A DNA stretch of 64,000 bases, taken from positions 62,001-126,000 of the forward strand of contig LNES01000004.1 of NCBI GenBank assembly GCA_001464115.1. Reading direction: 5' to 3'. Made by a program: the position numbers and the translations under genes. This DNA is from Chlamydiae bacterium Ga0074140 (GTDB lineage Bacteria; Chlamydiota; Chlamydiia; Chlamydiales; Rhabdochlamydiaceae). This document shows, in pieces, positions 16,301 through 26,294 of the stretch (positions are counted from its first letter, which is position 1; the number at the start of each line of letters is the position of its first letter). The notes below the pieces were generated by a model. That model made no database searches. It saw only the letters and a program-made list of their open reading frames with translations, and had not been told where the DNA came from.

Positions 16301-18974
16301 GGGTAAGAGCTCTTTTGCGTTTGAAACGCTCTACGCGGAAGGACAGCGACGCTACGTTGAATCTCTCTCGGCCTTTTCCAGACAATTTGTGATGCAGATG
16401 CCCAAGCCTAAGGTAGAGAGCATCGAAGGGCTCTCTCCTTCGATTGCAATCGAGCAGACAAGTCACGCCAAGAACCCTCGCAGCACTGTGGGAACGCTCA
16501 CCGAGGTCTATGACTTTTTGCGCATTCTTTTTGCTCATCTCGGAACTCCATACAGCCCTGAAACAGGCGAAGAGATCCGTTCGATTTCGAAAGAGTATGT
16601 TGTAGATCAGCTGATGAAACTTCCTGCTGGAAGTGCGGTGCGGGTTTTGGCACCTCTCAAGTTCAGAAAGCATGAGACGTGGGAGGCGCTGCAGGCGCGG
16701 CTTGCTTCCTCAGGATATTTACGCATTCGTCTCAATGGAGAATATTTTGAGCTGGATAACCCGATCCCCTTTGACAAAGGGCGCAAAAACAGCTTGGAGC
16801 TTGTGATTGACCGTCTCAAGATCGAACCAAATACACGTGCAAGGCTTCTCGAAGCCGTCGAACGTGCAACAGCGCTTTCTGGAGGCGTCATTCTTGCTGC
16901 ACTCGAAAAAGAGGACCGTCTTTTCAACCTCGCTTTCTCAGATCTTTCAACAGGAAAATCCTATCCCGCTCTCACGCCACACACCTTCTCCTTTAATACC
17001 GAGCAAGGAATGTGCATGGATTGCTTCGGCTTGGGAGTCCAGTATGGTGCGGACCTCATGCGCTACAAAGAGTTCCAAAAGCTCACTCCTCTTGGCCTAG
17101 CCTATCTCCTATGGAAAGAGTATGCGACAGAGGAGGCCATCGCCCTCTTCCTCTCCTTTTTAAAAGAGGAGAAGATCGACTCTCGTGCACGCTTAGATGA
17201 GCTCCCTCCACAAAAACTACAAATTCTTCTCTCTGGTTCAAATAAAGAGATCCGTTACGGACGCGAGGGCGCAACCTTCCGTTGGCGTGGTGTAACGCCC
17301 GTTTTCGCAAAGAGTGCCAAGTCCGCAAAAAGGCCCGTACGCGATCTTATTATTCCTCTTCTTGATCAGAAGATCTGTAGCTCATGCGAAGGAAGTCGAC
17401 TTAATCCCTTTGCACGAGCTGTGCGCATTGGAAAGCTCTCCATCGGAGATCTCTGCAAACTTCCCATCGATGAAGCACAAAAGTTCATCTCTGCGCTTCC
17501 AACTCCCTCTGCGTTTTTGCAAGAGCCCGTTGCGCAGATCTTGAAACGGCTACACTTCTTGCAAGCAATTGGGCTTGGCTATCTCTCCTTGGATCGCTCC
17601 TCCCCTACACTCAGTGGTGGAGAAGAGCAGCGGATTCGCCTTAGCCGTCAACTGGGAAGTGGCCTCACCGGATGTCTCTACGTGCTCGACGAACCTACGA
17701 TCGGCCTCCATTCACACGACAACGCAAAGCTCAATCGCGCGCTTATCCAGCTGAAGAATCTGGGAAATACGCTCGTCCTCGTTGAACATGATCCTCTCAC
17801 CATTGCAATTGCGGATGAAATTTTAGATTTCGGACCCGGAGCTGGCAAAGAGGGCGGTAAAATTCTTGCTCAAGGTTCTCTAGAAGAGATTAAAGCCGAC
17901 CCCCGTTCTTTAACAGGCGCTTATCTGAGTGGCAGAAAAAAAATTCCTCTTCCTAAAATGCGAAGAAAAGCCAAAGAGTGGATCTCTGTTAAAAAAGCTA
18001 ATCTACACAATCTGAAAAATCTCGATGTTAAGTTTCCCATCGGAGTTTTTTGTTGCGTCAGCGGTGTTTCTGGATCGGGGAAATCGACGCTCATCGAAGA
18101 GATTTTGCGACCCGCTGCGCAACAAGCTGTCAATTCCAGAAAAGATACGATCGAACTTCCTCATGGGATTGTAGAGGGTTTGGAAGCATTTGAAAAGGTG
18201 GTTGCGCTAGATCAGAATCCGATGGGACAGACAATCCGCGCCGATGTCAGCACCTACACAGATCTTTTAACACCGCTGCGCTACTTTTTTGCGGAGCTTC
18301 CCCTTGCAAAGGCACGCGGCCTTCTTCCCAAACATTTTAGTTTTAACCATCGCAAAGGGATGTGTACCACCTGCTGGGGTCTTGGCACAAAGAGCATCTC
18401 CCTTCAGTTCCTTCCACCTGTTAAAGTCGAGTGTGAGTCGTGCAAAGGCTTCCGCTTAAATCCTCTTAGCCTGCAGATCAAATTCCGTGAAAAACATCTC
18501 GGCGAGATTTTAAATATGACCGTCGATGAACTCAAACGCTGGGAGATCCCCCTCACCAAAGTAAATCGCCTTCTCGATCTTCTCATCTCTGTGGGTCTCG
18601 GTTATCTCAAGCTCAGTCAAGAGATCTCAACTCTCTCTGGGGGAGAGGCGCAACGCCTGCGCCTATGCCGCGAGCTCTCCAAGCGTTCTAGCGGAAAGAC
18701 CCTCTATCTTTTCGATGAACCCACAACGGGCCTACACAGCGAAGATATCCTAAGACTGCTCCCCATCTTCCACACCCTCGTTGACAAGGGCAACACCCTC
18801 GTCATCATCGAGCACAATCTCGACATCCTCGCGAATGCCGACTACATCATCGACCTCGGCCCCGAAGCGGGAGAGAACGGAGGAAAAATTTTGGCCGTTG
18901 GCACCCCCGAAGAGGTCGCGAAGAAAAAGAAGGAGTCCTACACAGGCAAGTATTTGAGCGAACATCTCTCCTAG
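13332..18974 (+). CDS. uvrA: Double-length UvrA, excinuclease ABC subunit A (tandem fusion)
   Basis: 1880 aa, about twice the normal ~940: two complete UvrA units fused in one frame, as in Chlamydia (CT_333). Four ATP sites are visible: GVSGSGKSSLAF (~34), GVSGSGKSSLVT (~645), GPSGSGKSSFAF (~985) and GVSGSGKSTLIE (~1580), each with an ABC signature (LSGGESQRVRL, LSGGEAQRIKL, LSGGEEQRIRL, LSGGEAQRLRL) and Walker B (ILDEPSIGLH, ILDEPTTGLH, VLDEPTIGLH, LFDEPTTGLH). Zinc-binding CxxC pairs remain in both units (CPHCGGMG, CTTCWGLG). UvrA finds bulky DNA lesions for nucleotide excision repair; a fused protein may act as a covalent dimer. A TATGAT box sits just before the start. Confidence 0.97.
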   Translation: MKKHKIVLKKVRVHNLKNVDLTLEPNQLIVFTGVSGSGKSSLAFDTIYVEGQRRYIESLSTYARRHLADYPKPDAELIEGISPTIAIEQKTAGKNPRSTVGTITGIYDHLRVLFARVATPHCPVSGEPVKPRSAKEITNEILSGKEGSKLLLFAPYAKGKKGEFKEEFAELVRQGFMRVRLDGKLVDLSDEISLDGKVAHDIDILIDRVVLNTKESGRLEEAIAHALDRGKGIMSVQNADTQEEVLFSELAFSPKSGLSYGPLSPQDFSFNHPAGMCPTCMGLGTHLEYKLEQIIDPEKSIAEDCCSVASSYTTVRYGNIYDNLAKHYNFSVKTPWKKLSEKAKQIFLYGADQKWLRMRFTHPTKNASWTDYVQWRGVLHEAKMRYLEAKSDGYKRKMEELMEVATCPDCKGSKIKPYPAAATLGRKTIAQVSAFSVEEAIAFFDSLTLSAQQKKIAEELLKEIVKRLRFLHDVGLHYLTLDRTSPTLSGGESQRVRLASQIGSGLVGATYILDEPSIGLHPRDNLKLLASLKMLRDRGSTVIVVEHDEETIREADHIVDVGPRAGQNGGEIVADGTFEDLLKAPRSLTGAYLSGRETIATPKKRRKATGREISIEKASHHNLKQVNAKIPLGLFVAVTGVSGSGKSSLVTDILFPALSNALLNSRLPVGKHKKIRGIEELEKVIAIDQSPIGRTPRSNPATYVKVFDEIRDLFAQLPESQAFGYTPGRFSFNVHEGSCPHCGGMGMTRIDMDFLEDEWVTCAHCMGKRFDEKTLMVTLRGKTIHDVLEMTVSEAKEFFSAIPAISKKLEMLISVGLDYVKIGQPSPTLSGGEAQRIKLAKELARPSNDRTLYILDEPTTGLHFHDLRKLIEVLQALVTKGSSVLVIEHNMDLVKCADWIIDLGPEGGKAGGEIIASGPPEKIAKLKTPTGIALHQILFPKPPEKKKPTKSKELSLSTLSVEGASQNNLKNISVELPREKIILCTGPSGSGKSSFAFETLYAEGQRRYVESLSAFSRQFVMQMPKPKVESIEGLSPSIAIEQTSHAKNPRSTVGTLTEVYDFLRILFAHLGTPYSPETGEEIRSISKEYVVDQLMKLPAGSAVRVLAPLKFRKHETWEALQARLASSGYLRIRLNGEYFELDNPIPFDKGRKNSLELVIDRLKIEPNTRARLLEAVERATALSGGVILAALEKEDRLFNLAFSDLSTGKSYPALTPHTFSFNTEQGMCMDCFGLGVQYGADLMRYKEFQKLTPLGLAYLLWKEYATEEAIALFLSFLKEEKIDSRARLDELPPQKLQILLSGSNKEIRYGREGATFRWRGVTPVFAKSAKSAKRPVRDLIIPLLDQKICSSCEGSRLNPFARAVRIGKLSIGDLCKLPIDEAQKFISALPTPSAFLQEPVAQILKRLHFLQAIGLGYLSLDRSSPTLSGGEEQRIRLSRQLGSGLTGCLYVLDEPTIGLHSHDNAKLNRALIQLKNLGNTLVLVEHDPLTIAIADEILDFGPGAGKEGGKILAQGSLEEIKADPRSLTGAYLSGRKKIPLPKMRRKAKEWISVKKANLHNLKNLDVKFPIGVFCCVSGVSGSGKSTLIEEILRPAAQQAVNSRKDTIELPHGIVEGLEAFEKVVALDQNPMGQTIRADVSTYTDLLTPLRYFFAELPLAKARGLLPKHFSFNHRKGMCTTCWGLGTKSISLQFLPPVKVECESCKGFRLNPLSLQIKFREKHLGEILNMTVDELKRWEIPLTKVNRLLDLLISVGLGYLKLSQEISTLSGGEAQRLRLCRELSKRSSGKTLYLFDEPTTGLHSEDILRLLPIFHTLVDKGNTLVIIEHNLDILANADYIIDLGPEAGENGGKILAVGTPEEVAKKKKESYTGKYLSEHLS

Positions 18975-18981
18975 GGGGACC

Positions 18982-19016
18982 TTGACAAATCTGCAGTTCT
19001 AGTTTAGATTTGTCAA
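18982..19016 (+). promoter_or_regulatory. Promoter overlapped by an 11-bp palindrome; likely leaderless transcript
   Basis: TTGACA (18982-18987), 17-nt spacer, TAGATT (19005-19010). The same bases form a perfect inverted repeat: TTGACAAATCT (18982-18992) and AGATTTGTCAA (19006-19016). The predicted transcription start coincides with the ATG at 19018, so the mRNA would be leaderless. The dyad covering -35 and -10 looks like an operator. No T-run follows, so a uvrA terminator is unlikely. Confidence 0.6.
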
Positions 19017-19017
19017 T

Positions 19018-20220
19018 ATGATCCCTAGACATATTTCGTCAAAAATACGCAAATACGCCAAGCAATACCCGATCCTTGCCCTTGTAGGGCCAAGGCAGAG
19101 CGGAAAAACTACTCTCGCAAAAGCCCTTTTCCCCAAACACAAATACCTCTCTTTAGAAAATCTCGATCTCAGACAGCATGCATCCACAGATCCGCGGGGC
19201 TTTTTAAACGATAATGGGCCCTTCGTAATTCTAGACGAAGTACAACGAGTGCCTGAGCTATTCCCCTATCTTCAAGAACTGGTCGACAACAACCAACACC
19301 CTGCTCAATACATTCTTACAGGATCGTCCCAGTTTCTTCTGATTGAGAAGATTACCCAATCCCTTGCAGGTAGAATTGTGACTTTTAAACTTTTCCCACT
19401 TACCTACACGGAGCTCTTTGAATATCCGCAAGATCGCAATTTCGGGTCGATCTTTCAAAAACAGCACACTAAGCGAAAAAAAATCAGCCAAGAAGCGCTT
19501 TACGATCTACTGTGGAAAGGCTTTTACCCTCGCATCTACGATAAACATCTCGACAGCTACAAATGGCATGAAAACTATCTACTTACCTATGTTGAACGAG
19601 ATATTCGCTCCCTTCTTAATGTGCGGAATTTGCGAACCTTCGAACATTTTCTGATTCTTTGCGCTTCAAGATCCGCTCAACTCATCGACTACTCCGACCT
19701 ATCTAATTCTTTAGGCGTCTCCCTTGGTACCATCAAAGAGTGGATCTCCATCTTAGAAACGAGCGGATTGATTTTTATCCTTCCCCCCTATTTTGAAAAC
19801 TTCTCCAAACGCATTGTAAAAACGCCTAAAATCTACTTCGTCGATACAGGCCTTCTATGCCATCTGCTTTCGATCCGAACCATTGACCACTTAAAAGCGC
19901 ATCCGCTTCTCGGCTCGATCTTCGAAACATTTCTCATTAGCGAATGCTTTAAACGCTTTCATAATTTGGGAGAAAGACCACCTCTCTATTTCTGGCGTGA
20001 TCAATCGGGAAATGAGATCGACCTCCTGATCTACGATGGCAAAAAGAGCTTTCCCGTTGAAATTAAACTCGCGCAATCTTTTCATCCCGACTTTAAAAAA
20101 AGCATAGAGCGCTGGCTAGAACTCGAAAGCAACCCTGCACAGAATGGCACTGTGCTCTATTGTGGAAAACATCTCCAGTCAACTCCTCCAATTGCCGTGC
20201 TTCCTTGGTATCTTGTCTAA
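19018..20220 (+). CDS. AAA_14/DUF4143 ATPase
   Basis: 400 aa. N-terminal P-loop (LVGPRQSGKTTLAKAL, residues ~22-37), Walker B FVILDEVQRVPEL (~71-83), sensor-like YILTGSSQFLL (~98-108), and a C-terminal DUF4143 part with the nuclease-like signature WRDQSGNEIDLLI and FPVEIKLAQ. This family is widespread, often laterally transferred, and of unclear cellular role (some members are linked to toxin/antitoxin or restriction-like functions). No membrane segment. Transcription from a palindrome-covered promoter suggests autoregulation or silencing. Confidence 0.9.
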   Translation: MIPRHISSKIRKYAKQYPILALVGPRQSGKTTLAKALFPKHKYLSLENLDLRQHASTDPRGFLNDNGPFVILDEVQRVPELFPYLQELVDNNQHPAQYILTGSSQFLLIEKITQSLAGRIVTFKLFPLTYTELFEYPQDRNFGSIFQKQHTKRKKISQEALYDLLWKGFYPRIYDKHLDSYKWHENYLLTYVERDIRSLLNVRNLRTFEHFLILCASRSAQLIDYSDLSNSLGVSLGTIKEWISILETSGLIFILPPYFENFSKRIVKTPKIYFVDTGLLCHLLSIRTIDHLKAHPLLGSIFETFLISECFKRFHNLGERPPLYFWRDQSGNEIDLLIYDGKKSFPVEIKLAQSFHPDFKKSIERWLELESNPAQNGTVLYCGKHLQSTPPIAVLPWYLV

Positions 20221-20249
20221 AACTCCTTCAGAGACTATAACACAAAGAT

Positions 20250-20627
20250 ATGCACAAACATCTCGTTTCGAAGAAAAAAGCAAAAGCCCTCTGCGGTGCC
20301 CTCTTTCTTGTGGGTCTTGCCATCCTCTCTTTCACTGGAGCCTGGTGGCCCGGCATTATGCTCGTCGTTGGTATTCCTCTTGCGCTCCGTCAACTTTTCC
20401 TCGGCAGGTACTACGATATGGCCGTTTCGCTTGCCGTTTTCGCAGGTGTTTTCATCATCGCCACCTTTCAGATCTCCGAGCGTTTTCTTCTTCCCGTTAT
20501 CTTCCTCGTCGGTGCGATCTATCTCCTCTTCCGCGAATATTTTGTGAGCAACACAGAACCCGAGGATGAAGAGGAAGAGAACCTCAACGAAGAGATCGAA
20601 GAAGATCAGCAAGAAAAGAAGAAGTGA
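20250..20627 (+). CDS. Hypothetical small membrane protein with acidic tail
   Basis: 125 aa. Basic start (MHKHLVSKKKAKALC), about three or four hydrophobic helices (16-32, 34-50, 57-73, 80-95), then a very acidic Glu-rich cytoplasmic tail (EPEDEEEENLNEEIEEDQ). Follows the ATPase gene by 29 nt. I do not recognise the family and found no catalytic motif. Confidence 0.65.
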   Translation: MHKHLVSKKKAKALCGALFLVGLAILSFTGAWWPGIMLVVGIPLALRQLFLGRYYDMAVSLAVFAGVFIIATFQISERFLLPVIFLVGAIYLLFREYFVSNTEPEDEEEENLNEEIEEDQQEKKK

Positions 20628-20727
20628 GTCTTCCTGCGGGTTTTTCTCGGCAAAATCGCAATTGCTGAAAACCTAAACTGGGATTAAAATCTCTCTCAAA
20701 GATTAATCTTTGAACACGCGAGGTTTT

Positions 20728-22305
20728 ATGAGTTTCCGTATCACACAAGCTGCTTTCCACTCTGTGAATCAAATGTTCCGGATAGGTCGTTTCGCTCCTA
20801 TTTCCATGCATTACAAGATCGGAGAGCGCCTACGAACACAGATAAATCAAAAATGGGGAATGCATGTGAGCAATATATCGCGCTCATATGCGACTGATAC
20901 TCAAGAAAAGCGCGCGTACTGTGCTATCTGTCCTATGCCTCTGATTTATGGTGAGAAACATCCCAATCAATCAAACGCACACCAAAAAATGCATTTCAAA
21001 AGCAAGGTGGCTTTGGGATTGGGGCTCGGGCTAGCCGGATTGACACTTTATTCTATCGAGAAGGTCAAAAAAGCAGCTGAACTCAATGCCCCTCCCAACT
21101 ATGCAGAAAAGCCTCCTAGAAACCTTGCTTTCAAAGGTGGCGGTCAAAAAGGCATCGTGTATCCTGCTGCCTTAAAAGAGCTAGAGCGTCAAGGGGCATT
21201 AAAACAAGTCAAAAGAGTAGCGGGAACATCGGCAGGAGCTATCACTGCAGCCTTGCTAGCTGTCGGCTATACTCCCGATGAACTTGAGGAAATTGCAGAC
21301 AAAACGCCCATGGAAAGCTTTATGGACTATCCAGGTGCTGGTGTTATTAGCCCAACAACGGCTGTAGGTTTGAAAATGATAAAAAAAGCACAAGCTGTAC
21401 TCTCTGGCGGAATAGACGCTGCTAGTACAACAGCATTATATACATCTTTGTCGACTGCTCAACAAATTTTCGAATTCATTTTCCCTGGCGCTAGTCGTTA
21501 TACAAAACCTCTCGTTGAACTTGTCGGTGATAAAGCCACAAACCAACGAGAACAAGTTTTACATGAACTGACAAAATTGCCTACTCTTTGTCCAGGCGAG
21601 AAATTTCGCGAATGGATGGAGAAGATGATACACCAAAAAACAGGCATCAAACACTGCACCTTTGGAGAGCTCGATAAACTCGCAAAAGAAGACCCCAAAA
21701 AATACAAAGAGCTCTACGTGTTTGCAGCGCAATTAAACGGAGCGGATCAAGCGAAAATCATACGAGTTGGCACTACTAGTGAAGAACTGGGGCCTCCTTG
21801 TAAAGATCTGGTTATTTCAGATGCTGTGCGCTGCTCTATGTCTATACCTTTCGTGTTTAAACCCCACATGTTGTACTACAAAAATGTGCTCGGCGGTAGG
21901 AGCCCCTACTCAAAATTGGGAGAACTAGTAGATGGAGGCATATTATATAATTTCCCAATCGATGCTTTCGACGACCTAAAAAAGAGGGGAGCAAACCGTA
22001 GAACATTGGGGCTGGGTTTTGAGATACAAAAAATGAACAGCGAACCTGTCCCCGCTACCTTTCGTGGCATTCTTGCATCATATGAAAATTTTCAAGAATC
22101 TTTGGACGATATGCGTCCGCATAACACAAATCGTATGATCCTACTTCCTACGCAGGGCGTTGGAACGATTCCTAAAATGCTCTCTCCAGAGAAAAAAAGA
22201 GCCGTGATAGAAGGCGCTCGGAAAAAGGTTGAAGAGGCTTTTGAAAAATATAGAAGCGAAATAAACGCTAGGGCAGCGGCCCCAACGCATTGGACAACTT
22301 TTTAG
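20728..22305 (+). CDS. Patatin-like phospholipase with presequence-like N-terminus
   Basis: 525 aa from the ATG at 20728 (GAGG five nt upstream); a TTG at 20710 is in frame. Patatin motifs are complete: oxyanion GGGQKG (137-142), nucleophile elbow GTSAG with Ser168, and catalytic Asp402 in LVDGGILYNFP. A hydrophobic stretch (~94-110, GLGLGLAGLTLY) precedes the catalytic domain. The first ~60 residues contain Arg/Lys and hydroxylated residues with almost no acidic ones and end in SRSYATD, similar to a mitochondrial targeting sequence with an R-x-Y-A processing site. Patatins of intracellular bacteria include effectors such as VipD; delivery to host and target are inference. Confidence 0.85.
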   Translation: MSFRITQAAFHSVNQMFRIGRFAPISMHYKIGERLRTQINQKWGMHVSNISRSYATDTQEKRAYCAICPMPLIYGEKHPNQSNAHQKMHFKSKVALGLGLGLAGLTLYSIEKVKKAAELNAPPNYAEKPPRNLAFKGGGQKGIVYPAALKELERQGALKQVKRVAGTSAGAITAALLAVGYTPDELEEIADKTPMESFMDYPGAGVISPTTAVGLKMIKKAQAVLSGGIDAASTTALYTSLSTAQQIFEFIFPGASRYTKPLVELVGDKATNQREQVLHELTKLPTLCPGEKFREWMEKMIHQKTGIKHCTFGELDKLAKEDPKKYKELYVFAAQLNGADQAKIIRVGTTSEELGPPCKDLVISDAVRCSMSIPFVFKPHMLYYKNVLGGRSPYSKLGELVDGGILYNFPIDAFDDLKKRGANRRTLGLGFEIQKMNSEPVPATFRGILASYENFQESLDDMRPHNTNRMILLPTQGVGTIPKMLSPEKKRAVIEGARKKVEEAFEKYRSEINARAAAPTHWTTF

Positions 22306-22362
22306 TCGTCCCGTCCTCGGGTAGAAAAAGAACCCTGGGGGCTCGCGTACACACGACCCCCA

Positions 22363-23379
<1,017 letters not shown>

Positions 23380-23410
23380 CTATTTTTCCCTTTCCGGGCA
23401 ATTCATTAGC

Positions 23411-26149
23411 ATGATGAGTGCAAACCTTGGAAAAATTGGGCCGTTTGAACTGGTGAGAAGCCTAGGCAAGGGTGGCATGGGCGAGGTCTTTCTAGCCAAA
23501 GACCCGAGCTGCGGCCGTCTGATTGCTCTGAAGAGGATCCGCGAGGATCTCGCCAAGCACAAGACGATGCAGATCCGTTTTCTGCGCGAAGCAAAGATCG
23601 CGGCGAAGCTCACACATCCATCGATCATTCCGATCTATTTGATCTCAGAAGATCGAGAGAATACCTACTACACGATGCCCTACATCGAGGGTGAAACATT
23701 AAAAGAGATTCTTCACACAACCTTTAAGCAAGAAAAAAATGGTACAGAGAGCCGTCATCCGATCGGCAGTTCCGTTCCCGCGTTGATCCGTATCTACTTG
23801 AGCCTTTGCCAAGCGATCGCCTACGTCCACTCCAAAGGGGTTCTCCACCGCGATCTAAAGCCCGATAATGTGATCGTTGGAAAATATGGAGAGGTGGTGC
23901 TACTTGATTGGGGCCTTGCTGAAAATGTTGGCCAGGACGAGGAGGAGCATGCAGACATCGAGTCCACCAACCCCGCTCTGACCCGTCCTGGAAAAATACC
24001 TGGAACTCTAAGCCATCTTGCTCCCGAACGGGCCCACGGCGAAAGGTCTACTTTTCTCACAGATATCTATGCGCTCGGGGTCCTGCTCTATCAGCTCCTC
24101 ACACTGCGCCTTCCTTTTCATCGCAACTCTCTGGAAGAGTTTCGCAAAAACACGGCTCCAGAAGAATTTTTAGATCCGCAAGAGGCAGCCCCCTACCGAG
24201 ATATTCCCCCACAACTTGCATCTATCACAAAGCGTTGTCTCTTGCCAAAAGAGGAGCGTTACCAGAGCGTCCAAGAGCTGATCGATGAACTGCAAAACTA
24301 CATCGAGGGCAAGCCAGAGTGGATTCCCACAGCAGATCTTACAATCACGCGCAAACAGGATTGGGAGTTTCAGGAGAATATCCTTCTGGCAAAACACCTC
24401 GCCATCACACGCACTCCTGAAGTGATGGAGTGGGTGAACCTCATGTTCTCGCGTGCTTCATTTCCAGGAAACATTAGGATTGAGACAAAAATCTGCATGG
24501 GATCAAGCGGAAAAGGGATCGGGATTCTGCTCGGAATTCCCGAAGCCTCTGAACGCATTGGATTTGCAGATGGATACTCGATCTGGATGAGTGCAGAGGC
24601 GGAATCTTGCTCGAAGCTGTTCCGTTCTAATGTTGAGGTGATGTCGATTCCACAAGCAATCCTTCTTCCTCAGATCTGGCATACGATCTGCATCGAAAAA
24701 TTGGACAACAACCTGCGAGTTTATCTCGATGGAAGACCCCAGTGTCACTACATCAGCCACCGTCCGCTTGTGGGTACACATGTTGGTCTTCTCTTTCGCG
24801 ATGCAGATTTTCAAATGGAACCTTTGAAAATCTCCCTTGGAAGCCAGAGTGTGCAAGTCAATTGCCTTGCGGTTCCCGACGCCTTTTTAGCGAGTCGTCT
24901 ATATGCAAAAGCCGTGAGTGAGTACCGGCGCATCGGCTACTCCTTCCCAGGAAGGGCCGAGGGCCGCGAAGCCCTCTTTCGGGCTGGAGTCACACTGCTC
25001 GAAGAGGCGGTTGCACAACCAAAAAAAAGAAGGAAGCAGCAGCTCTTTTCTCTCGCACTTGAGGAGTTCGGAAAATTACGTGTCACACCTGGCGCTCCTC
25101 TCGAATATCTAGGAAAATCTCTCGTCTATAAAGCCTGGGGAGATGTCGAAGACGAAGCGAGATGCTTGGAGCTTGCATTACGCAAATACCCAAAGCACCC
25201 ACTTCTTCCAATTTTGACCGAGGAGATCCGCTTTAGACTTCAAGAGAGTAGTGCACAGAATCGACGAGCAGGACTTCTCTTCGCGCTGCTCGCGATCCGG
25301 CACCTCCCACAAATCTTCTCATTGGAAGAAAACCGAAGACTTTTGGAGAGTTTAAAAAAGAGTCTAGAGCCTCTCTTCTTCATTGAGAAAAAAGGAGAAG
25401 AGATCGATCCCCTTCTCGACCTGAGCCTGCAGCTCTCTTTTTGGCTCGCAAAACCGATCACTCTCATCGAAATTCTCGAGCAGACGCGAGAACCGATCTT
25501 TGTGCAAAATGCCCTTTTTTCTCTTCTTTATCTCGGCTGTTTCGAAATGGTGAAAGACTCTCTTGCGCAGTTGGGTACTGAGGAGGCCGCTCGTTTTGAA
25601 TGCGCACTTCTCGCAGAAAAAAAACCCGTGGCTGCACTCAAAACAGCTTTTGAAAATTTCCCTGAAGACCGAAAAATTCTCTCTTTCCTCATCACGCGCT
25701 TGCAAGATAGAAAAGAGATCACTCATCTCCTGCCATATTTGGACAGACTCCTGGCCCTCCCCGCTCCCCTTCCAGAGCTTGCGCTTCGCACCCTGCTTTT
25801 TGCGAAAAAATGGAAGGAGGCGAAAGAGATCTTCTCGAAACAGTTTGCAAGTCTTCGCACAGATCCTCAATCCCCTATTTTTGTGCTTTACGGCTGTTTT
25901 CTGAGAGCAACCGAAGGGGAAAAGGCGTCTACAAATCACTTTGCATCCGCCGATGAGGGTTCCCATCCTCCCCTTGCCTCTCTTCTTGCTCGTCACCTAC
26001 AAGAAAAGATCGATCTGGAAAAGCTTCTCTATTGGGAAAAGGTCTTACTGTTGCGAGATCTCGTGCTCTACTACCAGTGTGCGGGGTCACCAAAAGCCAG
26101 GCTGTGGCACAAGCTCCTGCAGAAAGAACTCCGCAAAAATAAAGAATGA
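23411..26149 (+). CDS. pknD: Serine/threonine protein kinase PknD
   Basis: 912 aa from the ATG at 23411 (a second ATG follows directly). Hanks-type kinase domain at ~10-270: GKGGMGEVFLAKD, lysine in ALKRIRED, HRDLKPDN, DWG in place of DFG (LLDWGLAEN), and LAPERAHGE. DWG is common in PknD-like and other bacterial kinases. The remaining ~640 residues have no membrane helix I can see; they include a beta-rich concanavalin-like stretch (~330-480: IRIETKICMGSSGKGIG, LRVYLDGRPQ) and helical repeats. Upstream of valS exactly as in Chlamydia (CT_301-CT_302). Role: phosphorylation signalling, substrates unknown. Confidence 0.93.
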   Translation: MMSANLGKIGPFELVRSLGKGGMGEVFLAKDPSCGRLIALKRIREDLAKHKTMQIRFLREAKIAAKLTHPSIIPIYLISEDRENTYYTMPYIEGETLKEILHTTFKQEKNGTESRHPIGSSVPALIRIYLSLCQAIAYVHSKGVLHRDLKPDNVIVGKYGEVVLLDWGLAENVGQDEEEHADIESTNPALTRPGKIPGTLSHLAPERAHGERSTFLTDIYALGVLLYQLLTLRLPFHRNSLEEFRKNTAPEEFLDPQEAAPYRDIPPQLASITKRCLLPKEERYQSVQELIDELQNYIEGKPEWIPTADLTITRKQDWEFQENILLAKHLAITRTPEVMEWVNLMFSRASFPGNIRIETKICMGSSGKGIGILLGIPEASERIGFADGYSIWMSAEAESCSKLFRSNVEVMSIPQAILLPQIWHTICIEKLDNNLRVYLDGRPQCHYISHRPLVGTHVGLLFRDADFQMEPLKISLGSQSVQVNCLAVPDAFLASRLYAKAVSEYRRIGYSFPGRAEGREALFRAGVTLLEEAVAQPKKRRKQQLFSLALEEFGKLRVTPGAPLEYLGKSLVYKAWGDVEDEARCLELALRKYPKHPLLPILTEEIRFRLQESSAQNRRAGLLFALLAIRHLPQIFSLEENRRLLESLKKSLEPLFFIEKKGEEIDPLLDLSLQLSFWLAKPITLIEILEQTREPIFVQNALFSLLYLGCFEMVKDSLAQLGTEEAARFECALLAEKKPVAALKTAFENFPEDRKILSFLITRLQDRKEITHLLPYLDRLLALPAPLPELALRTLLFAKKWKEAKEIFSKQFASLRTDPQSPIFVLYGCFLRATEGEKASTNHFASADEGSHPPLASLLARHLQEKIDLEKLLYWEKVLLLRDLVLYYQCAGSPKARLWHKLLQKELRKNKE

Positions 26150-26170
26150 AGAAAGAAAGAATAAGAATAT

Positions 26171-26217
26171 AACCACCGAGCTCACAGAGGACACCGAGGC
26201 GCTGCGCGCAAGAATTT
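26171..26217. repeat. CACCGAG-type interspersed repeat, copy 1
   Basis: Starts AACCACCGAG and contains ACACCGAGGCGCTGCGCGC and AGAATTTTGG. It is alike to 48375-48420 (AACCACCGAG, CACCGAGGCACTTCGCGC). Such ACCACCGAG/ACAGAGG repeats recur in intergenic DNA of many bacteria. It lies in the 238-bp gap between pknD and valS, which has no gene. Confidence 0.5.
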
Positions 26218-26294
26218 TGGACTGGGCCTCTTTTTCCCTCTCGGCGGACTCGGTGTTTAAAAATCCCTATTTCTCTTGCACCTCTTCCCCTTTA

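Noticed and set aside
22306..22362. Possible bidirectional terminator between the patatin gene and trpS
   Set aside because: GGGGG/CCCCC stretches are present but no convincing stem with a T-run.
25364..25996. Open frame of ~210 codons opposite pknD
   Set aside because: Shadow of the pknD C-terminal coding region; basic, low-complexity translation.
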